Shown here: piece after piece, positions 12,568-22,023 of the stretch
Layout of the letters: each line of letters begins with the position of its first letter
Numbering within the stretch: the first letter of the stretch is position 1
Source of the DNA: a virus
DNA: 28,183 bases
Direction: 5' to 3' (one strand)
Virus record (IMG/VR): IMGVR_UViG_3300030101_001132
Coordinates: 1 to 28,183 of that record
Position numbers and translations under genes: made by a program
The notes under the pieces: generated by a model
What the model saw: the letters and a program-made list of their open reading frames with translations, nothing else
What the model was told of the DNA's origin: nothing
The model's database searches: none

Positions 12568-15075
12568 ATGGGAAAACAATTATTAAGCATCCCTAGCTTT
12601 ACCGCTGGGGAGATGAGCGATAGCATGCAAGGTAGAACAGATTTTGCAAAATACTTTTCTGCAGCTAGTCGTATTGAAAATTTTGTTGTATTACCTCATG
12701 GACCAATAACTAGACGACCAGGAACTCACTTTGTATCAGAGGTAAAAGACAGCACAGCTAAAACAAGATTGATACCATTTACATTTTCTACAGAACAAAC
12801 TTATATTTTAGAGTTTGGTAATCAATATATTAGATTTTACAAAGATAACGGACAAATAACATCTAGTGGATCTGCTTTTGAGATTACATCTCCATATACT
12901 ACTGCACAATTGTTCGATATTAAATTTGCACAATCTGCCGACATAATGTACTTAACTCACGAAAGCCATCCAGTAAAAAAATTATCTCGTACTGGACACA
13001 CATCTTGGACATTAACTGATTGTAGTTTTACAGATGGACCATACTTAGACACAAACACCACATCTACCACATTAACCCCAGCAGCAACATCTGGAACCGC
13101 AATAAATCTTAACGCATCCGCAGCTGTTTTTGTTTCTACAGATGTTGGTAGACTTGTAAGATTATCTGGTGGTTTTGGAAAAATTACTAATTTTAATTCA
13201 TCAACTTTAGTACAAATAGATATACTTGATGACTTTGATAATACTAATGCTGTATCTACTTGGAAACTTGGAGCTTTCTCTGTTGCAACTGGTTTTCCAA
13301 GATGTGTTTCATTTTTTGAGCAGCGTCTAGTTTTTGCTGGTACATCATCACAGCCACAAACTATGTTTTTTTCTAAATCTGGAGATTATGAAAATATGTC
13401 ATCGGGGACTAATGATGATGACGCTATGGTTTATACAATCGCATCGAACCAAGTTAATGCTATCCAAGCAATGAAAGCTACAAGAACTTTGATTGTAATG
13501 ACAACTGGTGGCGAATATGCCGTATCTTCTGGAGCCAGCCAAGATGCAATAACACCTACAAATATCAATATTAGAAAACAATCAAACTATGGATCATCTG
13601 GCGTGGATGCTTTGTCAATTGGTAATGCAACTATTTTTGTGCAAAGAGCAAAAAGAAAAATTAGAGAGTTAGCTTATAATTTTGATACAGATGGTTATAC
13701 AGCTCCAGACTTAACAATTCTTGCAGATCATATTTCAGAAAGCGGATTAACAGATATGGCTTATCAACAAGAGCCTCATTCTATTGTCTGGGCGGTTCGT
13801 AATGATGGACAATTAGCTGGTCTTACATACAACAGATTAGAAAATGTTGTTGCTTGGCATAGACATATTTTTGGTGGCAAGTCTGATACTGGAAAATCTG
13901 TTAAGCAACAAAAAATTTCTTTTACTGCAAACTCCACAAATGTTTCAACATCTAACAATACAATCACAATAACTGGACACGGATTATCAACGGGAGATGC
14001 TGTTTATTACTTTGCTGGTTCCAATGTCATAGGTGGATTGTCAAATTCAAAAGTTTATTACGCAATAGCCGTAGATGCTAACACAATAAAACTTGCAACA
14101 TCATCTAGCAACGCATCATCTAATACAGCAATTTCTTTAACATCTGCTCCTGGATCCAATACCACACAATTTATTTATCAAGGAGTAAATATAAATAATA
14201 ATTTTTTATTTATTACAAATCATGGATTTAAAACTGGAGATTTTATTTTTTACAAAAATTCAGGTACAGCTATCTCTGGTTTAGCTGAAAATATAAAATA
14301 TTATGTTTCAAAAATAGATGACAATCAAATTCAATTATTTGCAGACGAGGCTAGATCAAGTGTTGTCAATTTAACTTCTGCACACAGCTCCGAACAAACA
14401 GATAAAATTTTAACTCATGCAAAAGTAGAGAGCGTTGCAACAATTGATGGCGATAGTGATGAGGATGAGGTTTATGTTATTGTAAAAAGATTTATAAACG
14501 GATCAGTAAAAAGATATGTTGAATATTTTACACCATTTGAATTTAACGAAGATCTTACAGCGTTTCATTATTTAGATAGTGGTTTAGCTTATGCTGGTGG
14601 AGAAACGGGAACTTTATCTGGTCTAACACATTTAGAGGGAGAGATTGTTGATATTATTGGAGAGGGATCAACGCAAAATTCAAAAGTAGTATCATCTGGA
14701 GCTATATCTTTAGATACAGCAATAGAAGAGGCAAAAGTAGGATTATTGTATTCATCTGATTTACAAACTATGAGATTAGATGAGGGATTTACAGAAACGA
14801 CACAAACAAAAACAATAAGAGTTTTTGATTTATCTGTAAGATTTCAAGATACAATAGGAGCTAGCGTTGGACCAAACTCTGATAATTTAACTGCTATAGA
14901 TTTTAGAGATAGCAGCGCAAGCATGGATTTACCCGTGCCATTATTTACTGGAGATAAATCTGTTGAGTTTGATGCTGGACATGGAGCTGAGGGATTAATT
15001 TATGTAAAGCAGCCACAAGCTCTGCCAATGACAATATTAGGAATATATCCTAGAATGGAAACTGAAAATGTCTAA
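12568..15075 (+). CDS. Tail tubular protein B (nozzle), T7 gp12-like, with inserted repeat domain
   Basis: An 835-aa protein (T7 gp12 is 794 aa). Family blocks: SFTAGEMSDSMQGRTDFAKYFSAASRIENFVVLPHGPITRRPGTHFV at the N-terminus, RLVFAGTSSQPQTMFFSKSGDYENM in the middle, the YNRLENVVAWHRHIFGG segment (421-437), and AKVESVATIDGDSDEDEVYVIVKR (618-641). In most relatives I recall, the last two blocks are nearly adjacent. Here about 180 residues intervene, holding two similar beta-rich modules (about 469-512 and 549-592), each with HGxxTGDxxxY, a GL step and a YYxxxxDxNxIxL end. The protein forms the tail nozzle, and the insert is likely surface exposed. It overlaps the next gene by 8 nt. Confidence 0.9.
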   Translation: MGKQLLSIPSFTAGEMSDSMQGRTDFAKYFSAASRIENFVVLPHGPITRRPGTHFVSEVKDSTAKTRLIPFTFSTEQTYILEFGNQYIRFYKDNGQITSSGSAFEITSPYTTAQLFDIKFAQSADIMYLTHESHPVKKLSRTGHTSWTLTDCSFTDGPYLDTNTTSTTLTPAATSGTAINLNASAAVFVSTDVGRLVRLSGGFGKITNFNSSTLVQIDILDDFDNTNAVSTWKLGAFSVATGFPRCVSFFEQRLVFAGTSSQPQTMFFSKSGDYENMSSGTNDDDAMVYTIASNQVNAIQAMKATRTLIVMTTGGEYAVSSGASQDAITPTNINIRKQSNYGSSGVDALSIGNATIFVQRAKRKIRELAYNFDTDGYTAPDLTILADHISESGLTDMAYQQEPHSIVWAVRNDGQLAGLTYNRLENVVAWHRHIFGGKSDTGKSVKQQKISFTANSTNVSTSNNTITITGHGLSTGDAVYYFAGSNVIGGLSNSKVYYAIAVDANTIKLATSSSNASSNTAISLTSAPGSNTTQFIYQGVNINNNFLFITNHGFKTGDFIFYKNSGTAISGLAENIKYYVSKIDDNQIQLFADEARSSVVNLTSAHSSEQTDKILTHAKVESVATIDGDSDEDEVYVIVKRFINGSVKRYVEYFTPFEFNEDLTAFHYLDSGLAYAGGETGTLSGLTHLEGEIVDIIGEGSTQNSKVVSSGAISLDTAIEEAKVGLLYSSDLQTMRLDEGFTETTQTKTIRVFDLSVRFQDTIGASVGPNSDNLTAIDFRDSSASMDLPVPLFTGDKSVEFDAGHGAEGLIYVKQPQALPMTILGIYPRMETENV

Positions 15076-15520
15076 GGTAGTGATAGTGCCTTTTGAAGAT
15101 AAACACGCTGAACAAATGCTGGATATTGGATTAAACAGCAAGCTATTAGAACTTAAACCAGAACATAGAAAATATACTTATTTTTTAAAAGAGGTTGGTA
15201 TGTCGTTCACGGGTCTTGTAGATAACAAGCCGATAGCGGCTGGAGGTGTCTTTCATCTCTGGGATGGCGTTGCCGAGGGGTGGGTCTTGGCTACAAAAGA
15301 AATTTATAAATATCCAGTTTTTTGTGCTAAGCACATAAAAAAAAGAACTGAGATGCTTATTAAAAATAATAATATAAAAAGATTGCAGACTAGCGTAAAA
15401 GCAGATTGTGAGATGGCTATACGATTTGCAAAATGGTTAGGCTTACAGCCAGAGGGAGTAATGAAACATTATGGTCCCGATGGTGCAGACTTTATTAGAT
15501 TTGCGAGGATAGAAAAATGA
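15068..15520 (+). CDS. Internal virion protein A, T7 gp13-like (DUF2833, GNAT fold)
   Basis: A 150-aa protein close to T7 gp13 (138 aa). It has a GNAT-like layout: VPFEDKHAEQMLDIGLN helix, TGLVDNKPIAAGGVFHLWDGVAEGWVLATKEIY core strands, KHIKKRTEMLIKNNNIKRLQTSVKADCEMAIRFAKWLGLQPEGVMKHYGPDGADFIRFARI. The RFAKWLGL and GxMxxYGPDGxDF parts are characteristic of DUF2833. Acetyl-CoA binding has not been shown for this branch to my knowledge; in T7 it is needed for virion assembly. It overlaps its neighbours by 8 and 4 nt. Confidence 0.85.
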   Translation: MSKVVIVPFEDKHAEQMLDIGLNSKLLELKPEHRKYTYFLKEVGMSFTGLVDNKPIAAGGVFHLWDGVAEGWVLATKEIYKYPVFCAKHIKKRTEMLIKNNNIKRLQTSVKADCEMAIRFAKWLGLQPEGVMKHYGPDGADFIRFARIEK

Positions 15521-15957
15521 GTTTTTTTGGAGATATATTAGGCGGAAGAGCTGCACAAGCTGGCAGAAATTATAATGCAGCTTTACTTGATCGAGATGCA
15601 AAAATTAAAGATCAAGAGGCAAAACAATCTTATCAAGTTTATACTACTTACGATTTACCAAAATTTAATTATCAAGCAGATCAATTAGAGGGTTCAATTA
15701 AAACAAGTTATGCTGCATCTGGTGCAGAGCTTAGTGGGTCTGTTTCTGAGGTTTTGTTTGAGAATGCTCTGAATGTCGAAAGAGATAGAGATATGCTTAA
15801 ATACAATGCTGAGGTTGCTAGAGATCAAAAATATAATGATGCAATCAATGCAAGAGCAGAGGCATCTATAGAAAGATTTAGAGGTAAGGTAGCAAAAAGA
15901 GCAAGCTACTTTGCAGCTGGACAAAGTTTATTAAATTTCGGAAAGGCGTTTATATAA
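15517..15957 (+). CDS. Internal virion protein B, T7 gp14-like
   Basis: A 146-aa, helix-rich protein: MSFFGDILGGRAAQAGRNYNAALLDRDAKIKDQEAKQSYQVYTTYDLPKFN, then SYAASGAELSGSVSEVLFENALNVERDRDMLKYNAEVARDQKYNDAINARAEASIERFRGKVAKRASYFAAGQSLL. The SGAELSGSV...ALNVERDRDMLKYNAE...A pattern is typical of gp14-like ejected proteins, which enter the cell envelope first and help form the DNA conduit. T7 gp14 is 196 aa, so this is a short version. No clear membrane helix apart from a weak one at the C-terminus. Confidence 0.8.
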   Translation: MSFFGDILGGRAAQAGRNYNAALLDRDAKIKDQEAKQSYQVYTTYDLPKFNYQADQLEGSIKTSYAASGAELSGSVSEVLFENALNVERDRDMLKYNAEVARDQKYNDAINARAEASIERFRGKVAKRASYFAAGQSLLNFGKAFI

Positions 15958-15958
15958 A

Positions 15959-18142
15959 ATGGCTATAAAAATTTATCAATCACAAGTAAGACCCACAACA
16001 GAAGTATCAGAAAGAGCAAGTACATCTGGCATGAAAATAGATCAAAACACTATGACTATGATCCCTAGAGCTTTTAAAGGTATGTTGGGAGCTGGAGAAG
16101 ATGTTTATATAAAATATGAAAAACAAAAAGCTGAAAATCAAGTAATAGAGGCTAGCAAAGAAATAGACAAAGACGAATTTACAGAGCATCCAGCTGGAGG
16201 AACTATAACTACATCTGAGGGTCTTGCAACAAGAGTAAATAAATACAAAGAAAGCACAAAACCAGACGAGGCTATGGCTGCTTATAAAGCAGATTGGGAA
16301 AAAACTTTAAAAAAATATGATAATAAATTTACTGGACCATTTGCAAAAAAATTATTTACCAATTACATGAACAAAAGATTTATCTCTGAAAGCGGTACAA
16401 TTAGAGATAATACTTTTATAAATTTTAGAAACGAAAGCAAAACATTAAAAATTAAAGAGCTTGATGGAATAAGCTATAGAATTGCAAATAGCCAGGTAGG
16501 ATCAAGAGAATATGAAATGGCTGTGGCAGACAAAAATGCTTTTTTTACAAATTCAAGTAATGCAGATTTATTTGGAGATAAATTTAAACAATTAGAATTT
16601 GATACAGCAAATAATATTGATGTCTTAACTATTACAAATCATTTAAGCAAAGATCCTATTGCAACATTAGATAATTTTAACAACAATGTTTATAAAGGTC
16701 TAAATGCAGAAACAAAAATAAAAATAGGAAACAAAATAGTTTTAGCAGCTCAAGCTAAAATGACAGAAAATATTACAAGCGATACTGAAAGAGCAAAATT
16801 GGGTTTAGACGCTGAGTTTGACACACAAAGTTATTTAAAAGCATTTGAGGGTTATGAGAACTATAATAAAATAAAAACTGCAGTAGATGCTAATAATTTT
16901 GTAAGATCCAAAATAAAAGATGTGCATTCTGTAAAACAATCTGATTTAGGAAACATACAATTATATGACTTAACTGGATCTGGAGATGAAATTGCTGCAA
17001 TAAAAAATAATAATATTGTTGGTTATCTTTCTAAAGTAGATATGGAAGTTAAAACTATTGATGATGCAATTAGAAATGCGGGAACAATAGAGGAAAAAAA
17101 ATCATTAGCAGAAGAGAAAAAAGTATTACTTGATAAAAAATTTGATGACTTAGGTATATCTGAGAGCAAAAGATTTTATGTAAGCCAAGCAGAAATTCAA
17201 GCAGCTGTAGCACAAATAACTGATCCTGGTAAAACAATGCTTGAAAAGAAAGGTGCTATTTTAAGTTATGGAGAAATTTATGGCAAAGAACACATGCCAC
17301 AAATTTTAAAACAGATGGAGGCAGAGGGAATGCCAAACCATTATTTTATTGCTATGAGTACCAATAGCCAAACTTTAAACGATGATATTTTACAATCATA
17401 TTCAACAAAAGATTTAGAAAAAGTTGTAAAAGCTGAATTGCCTAGCGGAACAACAACAACAGATATAAAAAAAAGAATATCATCAAAAATAAACGATTTT
17501 GAAGAAGTTATTGAAAATCAATTACCTGGTTCTTTCGATGTTATAAATTATAAAAAAAATATTGAAGAAACTTTATATAGAGCTGTTTTATACAGAGTAG
17601 ACAAAGGCATGGATTATAAAGATGCAGTTGATAAAACTGCAAAAGAATTTTTAAGAGATTACGCTATATCTCCAGATAAAAACTTTTTTATACCAAGAGA
17701 TGTAAATGGTGTTGTTGTTAATACTGCAGCTGTTCTTACAAAGACAGAGGCAATAGGTTTAGAAATTGAGCAAGGAGATATGCTTGATAAGTTTATGGGT
17801 AAAGATGGTTATAAACATTATGCAAGTAATTTAGATATTTCACAATTGACAGAAGAAGATATTAATACAAGAGTTAAATCAGCAATACAAAAAAATCATA
17901 AATTTTTATTGAATGACACATCTACTGGTTTAATTTTGTATTATGAAACAGCAGATGGACCAATACCAGTAGTTAATAGCCAGGGTCTTAAAGTAGAATT
18001 TTTATTTACAGATCAATTAAACAACAAAACTGGTCTTGATAGCACAGAGTATGTTTTTCCTCATACGCAAGACAAACTTACAATTATTGAAGAGTACGAT
18101 GTCTTTGGCACAGATGAGGGAGATGGAGGCTTAGCTGGATAA
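15959..18142 (+). CDS. Internal virion protein C, T7 gp15-like
   Basis: A 727-aa, helix-rich protein, near T7 gp15 (747 aa), between gp14-like and gp16-like genes. It starts IKIYQSQVRPTTEVSERASTSGMKIDQNTM, which resembles gp15-like N-termini. Segments such as EYEMAVADKNAFFTNSSNADLFG, and helical hairpins with KSLAEEKKVLLDKKFDDLGISE (about 380-402), suggest repeated alpha-helical hairpins. No lytic transglycosylase motif is visible. The C-terminus is acidic (DVFGTDEGDGG). It is expected to form the core stack and be ejected with DNA. It overlaps the next ATG by one base. Confidence 0.75.
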   Translation: MAIKIYQSQVRPTTEVSERASTSGMKIDQNTMTMIPRAFKGMLGAGEDVYIKYEKQKAENQVIEASKEIDKDEFTEHPAGGTITTSEGLATRVNKYKESTKPDEAMAAYKADWEKTLKKYDNKFTGPFAKKLFTNYMNKRFISESGTIRDNTFINFRNESKTLKIKELDGISYRIANSQVGSREYEMAVADKNAFFTNSSNADLFGDKFKQLEFDTANNIDVLTITNHLSKDPIATLDNFNNNVYKGLNAETKIKIGNKIVLAAQAKMTENITSDTERAKLGLDAEFDTQSYLKAFEGYENYNKIKTAVDANNFVRSKIKDVHSVKQSDLGNIQLYDLTGSGDEIAAIKNNNIVGYLSKVDMEVKTIDDAIRNAGTIEEKKSLAEEKKVLLDKKFDDLGISESKRFYVSQAEIQAAVAQITDPGKTMLEKKGAILSYGEIYGKEHMPQILKQMEAEGMPNHYFIAMSTNSQTLNDDILQSYSTKDLEKVVKAELPSGTTTTDIKKRISSKINDFEEVIENQLPGSFDVINYKKNIEETLYRAVLYRVDKGMDYKDAVDKTAKEFLRDYAISPDKNFFIPRDVNGVVVNTAAVLTKTEAIGLEIEQGDMLDKFMGKDGYKHYASNLDISQLTEEDINTRVKSAIQKNHKFLLNDTSTGLILYYETADGPIPVVNSQGLKVEFLFTDQLNNKTGLDSTEYVFPHTQDKLTIIEEYDVFGTDEGDGGLAG

Positions 18143-19419
18143 TGATAAATGTTGGTTTTGGACAATTTGAACAAACTGAACAAAAAATTGGTTCAGCTTA
18201 CGACAATATACAAGTTGGCTTTTTTGAGGCAGCTAAAGCTACTGCAATAAATGCTTGGAATTATAACCCAACATATTCTTTATGGAGAAAAGGCGAGGAA
18301 TTTTCTGCATACAATCAAGATAATACATATTTAAACAAAGACGAACTTAACAAACAATATGCTGAGCTTGGTCTTAATTTTAAAGAAGATACAAGAAAGC
18401 ATGTTGTAGATTATCTTGTTGAAAGAAAAAAAAAAGAAAGAGAAAGATCACACACAATATCTAAGGGACCACAAAACATATTTGCAAAAGGTGGATATTT
18501 TTTAACATCTCTTGGAACAAGTTTTTTAGATCCAATAAACATAGGAGCATCTTTTATACCCGTTGTTGGACAAGCAAAGTTTGCTGGCATGGTTGCAAAA
18601 TCTGGAAAAAATATAGCAAGAATGAAAAAAGGTTTTGTCGAGGGTCTTACTGGTAATGCTTTAGTTGAGCCTATAGTTTATGGAGTACATAGATCCCAAC
18701 AATCAGATTACGATCAATACGATGCTTTTATAAATGTTGCAGCTGGTGGATTAATTGGTGCAAAATTTCAAACTGGTTTTGGAAAATTAGGAGATTATCT
18801 TGCAGAGGTAAGAGGTAAGCCAAATATTTATCAAAGGCTTGCTGCTATATCTCCAGAAAATCAACAAGCATTATTAAAGTATTCTGTTGGCAAACACCTT
18901 AGAGGAGAAAAAGTTGATACTGGAGATTTGATTGTTAATAAAACAAGATCTGGCGATAAAGAATTAAATAAATTAGACGATCAAATGGCAGAGTTTAAAA
19001 GATTGTATGCAGATGCAATAAAAAAAAATGACAGAAAGTCTGCAAAAATTTATTTACAAAATTTAAGAAATTTACAAAAAACTGAAAGACAATTAGTTGA
19101 GGCTAAAAAAAGACTTAACGATCAAGCGGTGCAAAAAGATCAAGCGCAAATGGTCGTTAGAGAAGAAACTGGTTATATTACACCTAAACAATTATCGGTT
19201 GCTGAAAAAAATACAAATCAATTAGAGGCTGAGGCAGAAACTTTAAATCAAAGACAAAAATTACATCAAAAACAATTAGATGTAAAAGATGAGGATCTTG
19301 TTGATAGTGTTGCAGTAGATAGAGCTGAGATAGATAAAATTGATAATAATATAAAAAACAAACAAACAATTAGAGATGCAATTAAAGCTGGTGCTAATTG
19401 TGTTAAAAGAGGAACCTAA
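18142..19419 (+). CDS. Internal core protein, N-terminal part of gp16-like, no transglycosylase
   Basis: A 425-aa protein. The N-terminal part (NIQVGFFEAAKATAINAWNYNPTYSLWRKGEEFSAYN) looks like the segment that follows the transglycosylase domain in gp16-like proteins. A hydrophobic stretch GGYFLTSLGTSFLDPINIGASFIPVVG (about 117-143) and AAGGLIGAKF (200-209) could insert in the membrane. The C-terminal third (about 270-400) is a charged coiled coil. Together with the next gene (825 aa) it totals 1250 aa, similar to T7 gp16 (1318 aa), so I read the pair as a split gp16. No SLT catalytic motif is seen. The join is TAATG with one base shared. Confidence 0.7.
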   Translation: MINVGFGQFEQTEQKIGSAYDNIQVGFFEAAKATAINAWNYNPTYSLWRKGEEFSAYNQDNTYLNKDELNKQYAELGLNFKEDTRKHVVDYLVERKKKERERSHTISKGPQNIFAKGGYFLTSLGTSFLDPINIGASFIPVVGQAKFAGMVAKSGKNIARMKKGFVEGLTGNALVEPIVYGVHRSQQSDYDQYDAFINVAAGGLIGAKFQTGFGKLGDYLAEVRGKPNIYQRLAAISPENQQALLKYSVGKHLRGEKVDTGDLIVNKTRSGDKELNKLDDQMAEFKRLYADAIKKNDRKSAKIYLQNLRNLQKTERQLVEAKKRLNDQAVQKDQAQMVVREETGYITPKQLSVAEKNTNQLEAEAETLNQRQKLHQKQLDVKDEDLVDSVAVDRAEIDKIDNNIKNKQTIRDAIKAGANCVKRGT

Positions 19420-21896
19420 TGGCTAATCCAACAATAAAAACAATAAGTAAATGTTTTAAAGAAGTAAAAAGATTAACTGGAGATCTATTGCCAGATCAAC
19501 AGATAAATCAAATTTTAGACGAGGTTAAAGTTAAAATTAATGAAAATAAATTTAAACAACATCAACAAGAAACAGACGATCTTATTGCTGAGGGTTTAAT
19601 TAATAAATTAGAATACGAGCAAGCATTAAAAAAAAGAAATTTAGCTGAAAATAATATTAAGGCTTTAGAATTATCAGAAAAAGTTATTGATGCTGTTGCT
19701 TTGTCAGAGGGTAAAATATCTCCAGATCAAGCATTAAGAGGTGTGTTAGTAGGTATTCAAGATTTTTCTACACTTGCAAGAAATTCTATTGGTTCCAAAC
19801 AAGACACAATTGAAGTTGTTGAATTAACAAGAATGTATCAAAAAATAAAAGATATTGGTCCCGATGTTTGGGATGATTTTACAAGTGGAGCTTTTGATTT
19901 AGAAGTTAAAAAAGCTATGAGAGGAGAACCCGTATTAAACGAAAATGCTTTGACAATCGCTAAAATTTTAAAAGAGGCTCAAGAAGAATGGAGATTAAGA
20001 TTAAATGATTTAGGAGCAAATATTGGTGTGCTTGATGATTGGATTACAAGACAAATGCACAATACAGAAAGAATGGCTAATGCGTCTAAACTTTCAAAAA
20101 TTGTTGGCGACAATAGAACTGCTTGGAGAGAATTTATAAAAACCAGATTAGATTTACAAAGAACTTTTCCAGAAGTTTCTGATCCTGGAAAGCAAGATGA
20201 AATATTAGATCAAATATATAACAGCCTTATGAATAACGATCATTTAAAACATGACGGAACCTCATCAATGTATGGCACAAGAAATATAACTAACAGATTA
20301 AATGCAGCTAGAGTTTTACATTTTAAAGATGCTACAGCTAGACATGAGTACGACATTTTGTTTGGCGAGCCATCATTAAAAGAAAGTGTCTTAGCTGTGT
20401 TAAGTAATACATCAAGGAATATAGCTTTAATGCAAGAACTTGGCACAAATCCAAAAGATACATTTAACAAAGCATTAACAATTTTAAGAAAAAAATATAG
20501 AGATGATCCAGAAATTTCAAGAAAACTTACTGAAAGAGAATTTAAAAATGAATTTGCAGAAATTGATGGCTCTATAAATGGTATAGGCAATCAAGTCGGA
20601 GCAAAAGTAGGAATGACAATAAGAGCTATACAATCCATGGGTAAATTAGGATTTGCAGCTCCTACATCAATTGCCGATGTTGGACAATATATGCAAACAA
20701 CAAATTTTCAAGGCAGAGGAATTTTTTATGGTTTGTTTGAGGCGCTAGGAGCTTTATTTAAAACTCAAGATAAAGCAGCTATGGAAAGTCTTGAAGTTAT
20801 GAGTAATTCTATTCACTCATTCCAAGGAAATAAATACGGCAATAGTAGTGATACTTGGGGAACAATGGGAAAATTACAAAATTTATTTTTTAAATGGAAC
20901 AGCTTAAACAGATGGATTTCAAGTCTTAAATCTGGAATGACTATTGGTTTAGCAAAACATTATGGAGCCTTAGCAAATACAAAATGGTTAGATCTTGATG
21001 TACGAGAAAGAAACTTATTAAAATTATATGGTTTTGATGAGGGTAAATGGGACATGCTAAGATCTATTAAAACGCTAGATGTTGAAAATAGAAGATATAT
21101 TACAGCTGAGGATGCAATGGATATTCCAGATGATGTTGTAAGAACTTATTTAAAAAAAAATGCAAGTGAAAGAGAAATAAGAAATTTTAAAAGAGATTTA
21201 GAATTAACATGGCGTAATGTTTTAGTCGATCAAGCAATGCACGCAACACCAGAGCCAGATACAGCTGTTAGAGCTTTTATGAACCAGGGACAACAAAAAG
21301 GAACTGGTACTGGAGAATTATTAAGATTTATTGGACAATTTAAAGCATTCCCTATTACTATTTGGAAAAAAATAATTGGTAGAGAATTAAGATCTTATGG
21401 ACCAGATGATAGTAAATTTGCAAGAATTTCTGGTTTAACATCTTTGTTAATTTTATCAACAATGTTTGGTTATATTGCAATGTCTGTTAAAGATATGCTC
21501 AGAGGAAGATCTCCTAGAGATCCAAGTAAAGCTGGTGTTTTAGCTCAAGCGTTTGCGCAAGGAGGAGGTGCTGGTATTTATGGCGATTTTTTATACAACG
21601 AAATTCAAAACGAATATGGCGGTGGTATGGCAGAAACAATACTTGGACCAACTTTTAGTGATTTAACTAAAGTAATTAATATTGCATTTAATATTAATGA
21701 CCCGAAAAAAGCTGGTAAAAAGTTTGTGCAGTTTGCAGAGGGTAATGTTCCATTTTTGAATATGTATTATAGCAAGGCTGCATACGATTATATTATTGGC
21801 TATCAAATCAAAGAATTCTTAGATCCTGGATTTTTCTCAAGAATGGAGGATAAACACGAGGAACAAAGGGGTCAAAGTTATTATTTTAAACCATAA
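19419..21896 (+). CDS. Internal core protein, C-terminal part of gp16-like
   Basis: An 825-aa helix-rich protein immediately following the 425-aa core protein. Blocks such as RHEYDILFGEPSLKESVLAVLSNTSRNIALMQELGTNP (about 305-350) and ALLKWNSL-like FFKWNSLNRWISSLKSGM match the C-terminal body of marine gp16-like core proteins. Two hydrophobic stretches (about 413-445 and 671-695) may contact the inner membrane during ejection. In T7 this protein helps pull DNA into the cell. Its stop is followed by a 89-nt gap before the tail fibre, the first clear gap after tail tubular A. Confidence 0.75.
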   Translation: MANPTIKTISKCFKEVKRLTGDLLPDQQINQILDEVKVKINENKFKQHQQETDDLIAEGLINKLEYEQALKKRNLAENNIKALELSEKVIDAVALSEGKISPDQALRGVLVGIQDFSTLARNSIGSKQDTIEVVELTRMYQKIKDIGPDVWDDFTSGAFDLEVKKAMRGEPVLNENALTIAKILKEAQEEWRLRLNDLGANIGVLDDWITRQMHNTERMANASKLSKIVGDNRTAWREFIKTRLDLQRTFPEVSDPGKQDEILDQIYNSLMNNDHLKHDGTSSMYGTRNITNRLNAARVLHFKDATARHEYDILFGEPSLKESVLAVLSNTSRNIALMQELGTNPKDTFNKALTILRKKYRDDPEISRKLTEREFKNEFAEIDGSINGIGNQVGAKVGMTIRAIQSMGKLGFAAPTSIADVGQYMQTTNFQGRGIFYGLFEALGALFKTQDKAAMESLEVMSNSIHSFQGNKYGNSSDTWGTMGKLQNLFFKWNSLNRWISSLKSGMTIGLAKHYGALANTKWLDLDVRERNLLKLYGFDEGKWDMLRSIKTLDVENRRYITAEDAMDIPDDVVRTYLKKNASEREIRNFKRDLELTWRNVLVDQAMHATPEPDTAVRAFMNQGQQKGTGTGELLRFIGQFKAFPITIWKKIIGRELRSYGPDDSKFARISGLTSLLILSTMFGYIAMSVKDMLRGRSPRDPSKAGVLAQAFAQGGGAGIYGDFLYNEIQNEYGGGMAETILGPTFSDLTKVINIAFNINDPKKAGKKFVQFAEGNVPFLNMYYSKAAYDYIIGYQIKEFLDPGFFSRMEDKHEEQRGQSYYFKP

Positions 21897-21932
21897 ATAG
21901 TTATAGACATTATGGACAAAAACAATTATTAA

Positions 21933-21968
21933 GGAAAATATGCTAGGTGTATCACGCCTAAATTTTCC
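21933..21968 (+). other. Hairpin in gap before the tail fibre gene
   Basis: GGAAAAT (21933-21939) pairs with ATTTTCC (21962-21968), and inside it TAGGTG (21944-21949) pairs with CGCCTA around TATCA. There is no T-run after it. It spans the ribosome binding site (AAGGA, 21931-21935) and start of a 27-codon ORF, so it may control translation rather than termination. Confidence 0.5.
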
Positions 21969-22023
21969 AAAAAATATAAAAAATTATGACAATATCAAGT
22001 TTAAATGTAAAAAATTCTTATAA
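21940..22023 (+). CDS. Candidate 27-aa leader peptide before the tail fibre
   Basis: An ORF from ATG 21940 to TAA 22021-22023 encodes MLGVSRLNFPKNIKNYDNIKFKCKKFL. AAGGA lies 4 nt upstream of its ATG, whereas the fibre ATG at 21986 has no visible Shine-Dalgarno. The ORF overlaps the fibre start by 38 nt, so ribosomes on it could feed fibre translation. It could be chance; only comparison with relatives can tell. Confidence 0.35.
   Translation: MLGVSRLNFPKNIKNYDNIKFKCKKFL

Noticed and set aside
20240-20590. Minus-strand 116-aa ORF
   Set aside because: It lies wholly inside the gp16-like C-terminal gene, whose protein is coherent through the region; shadow ORF.
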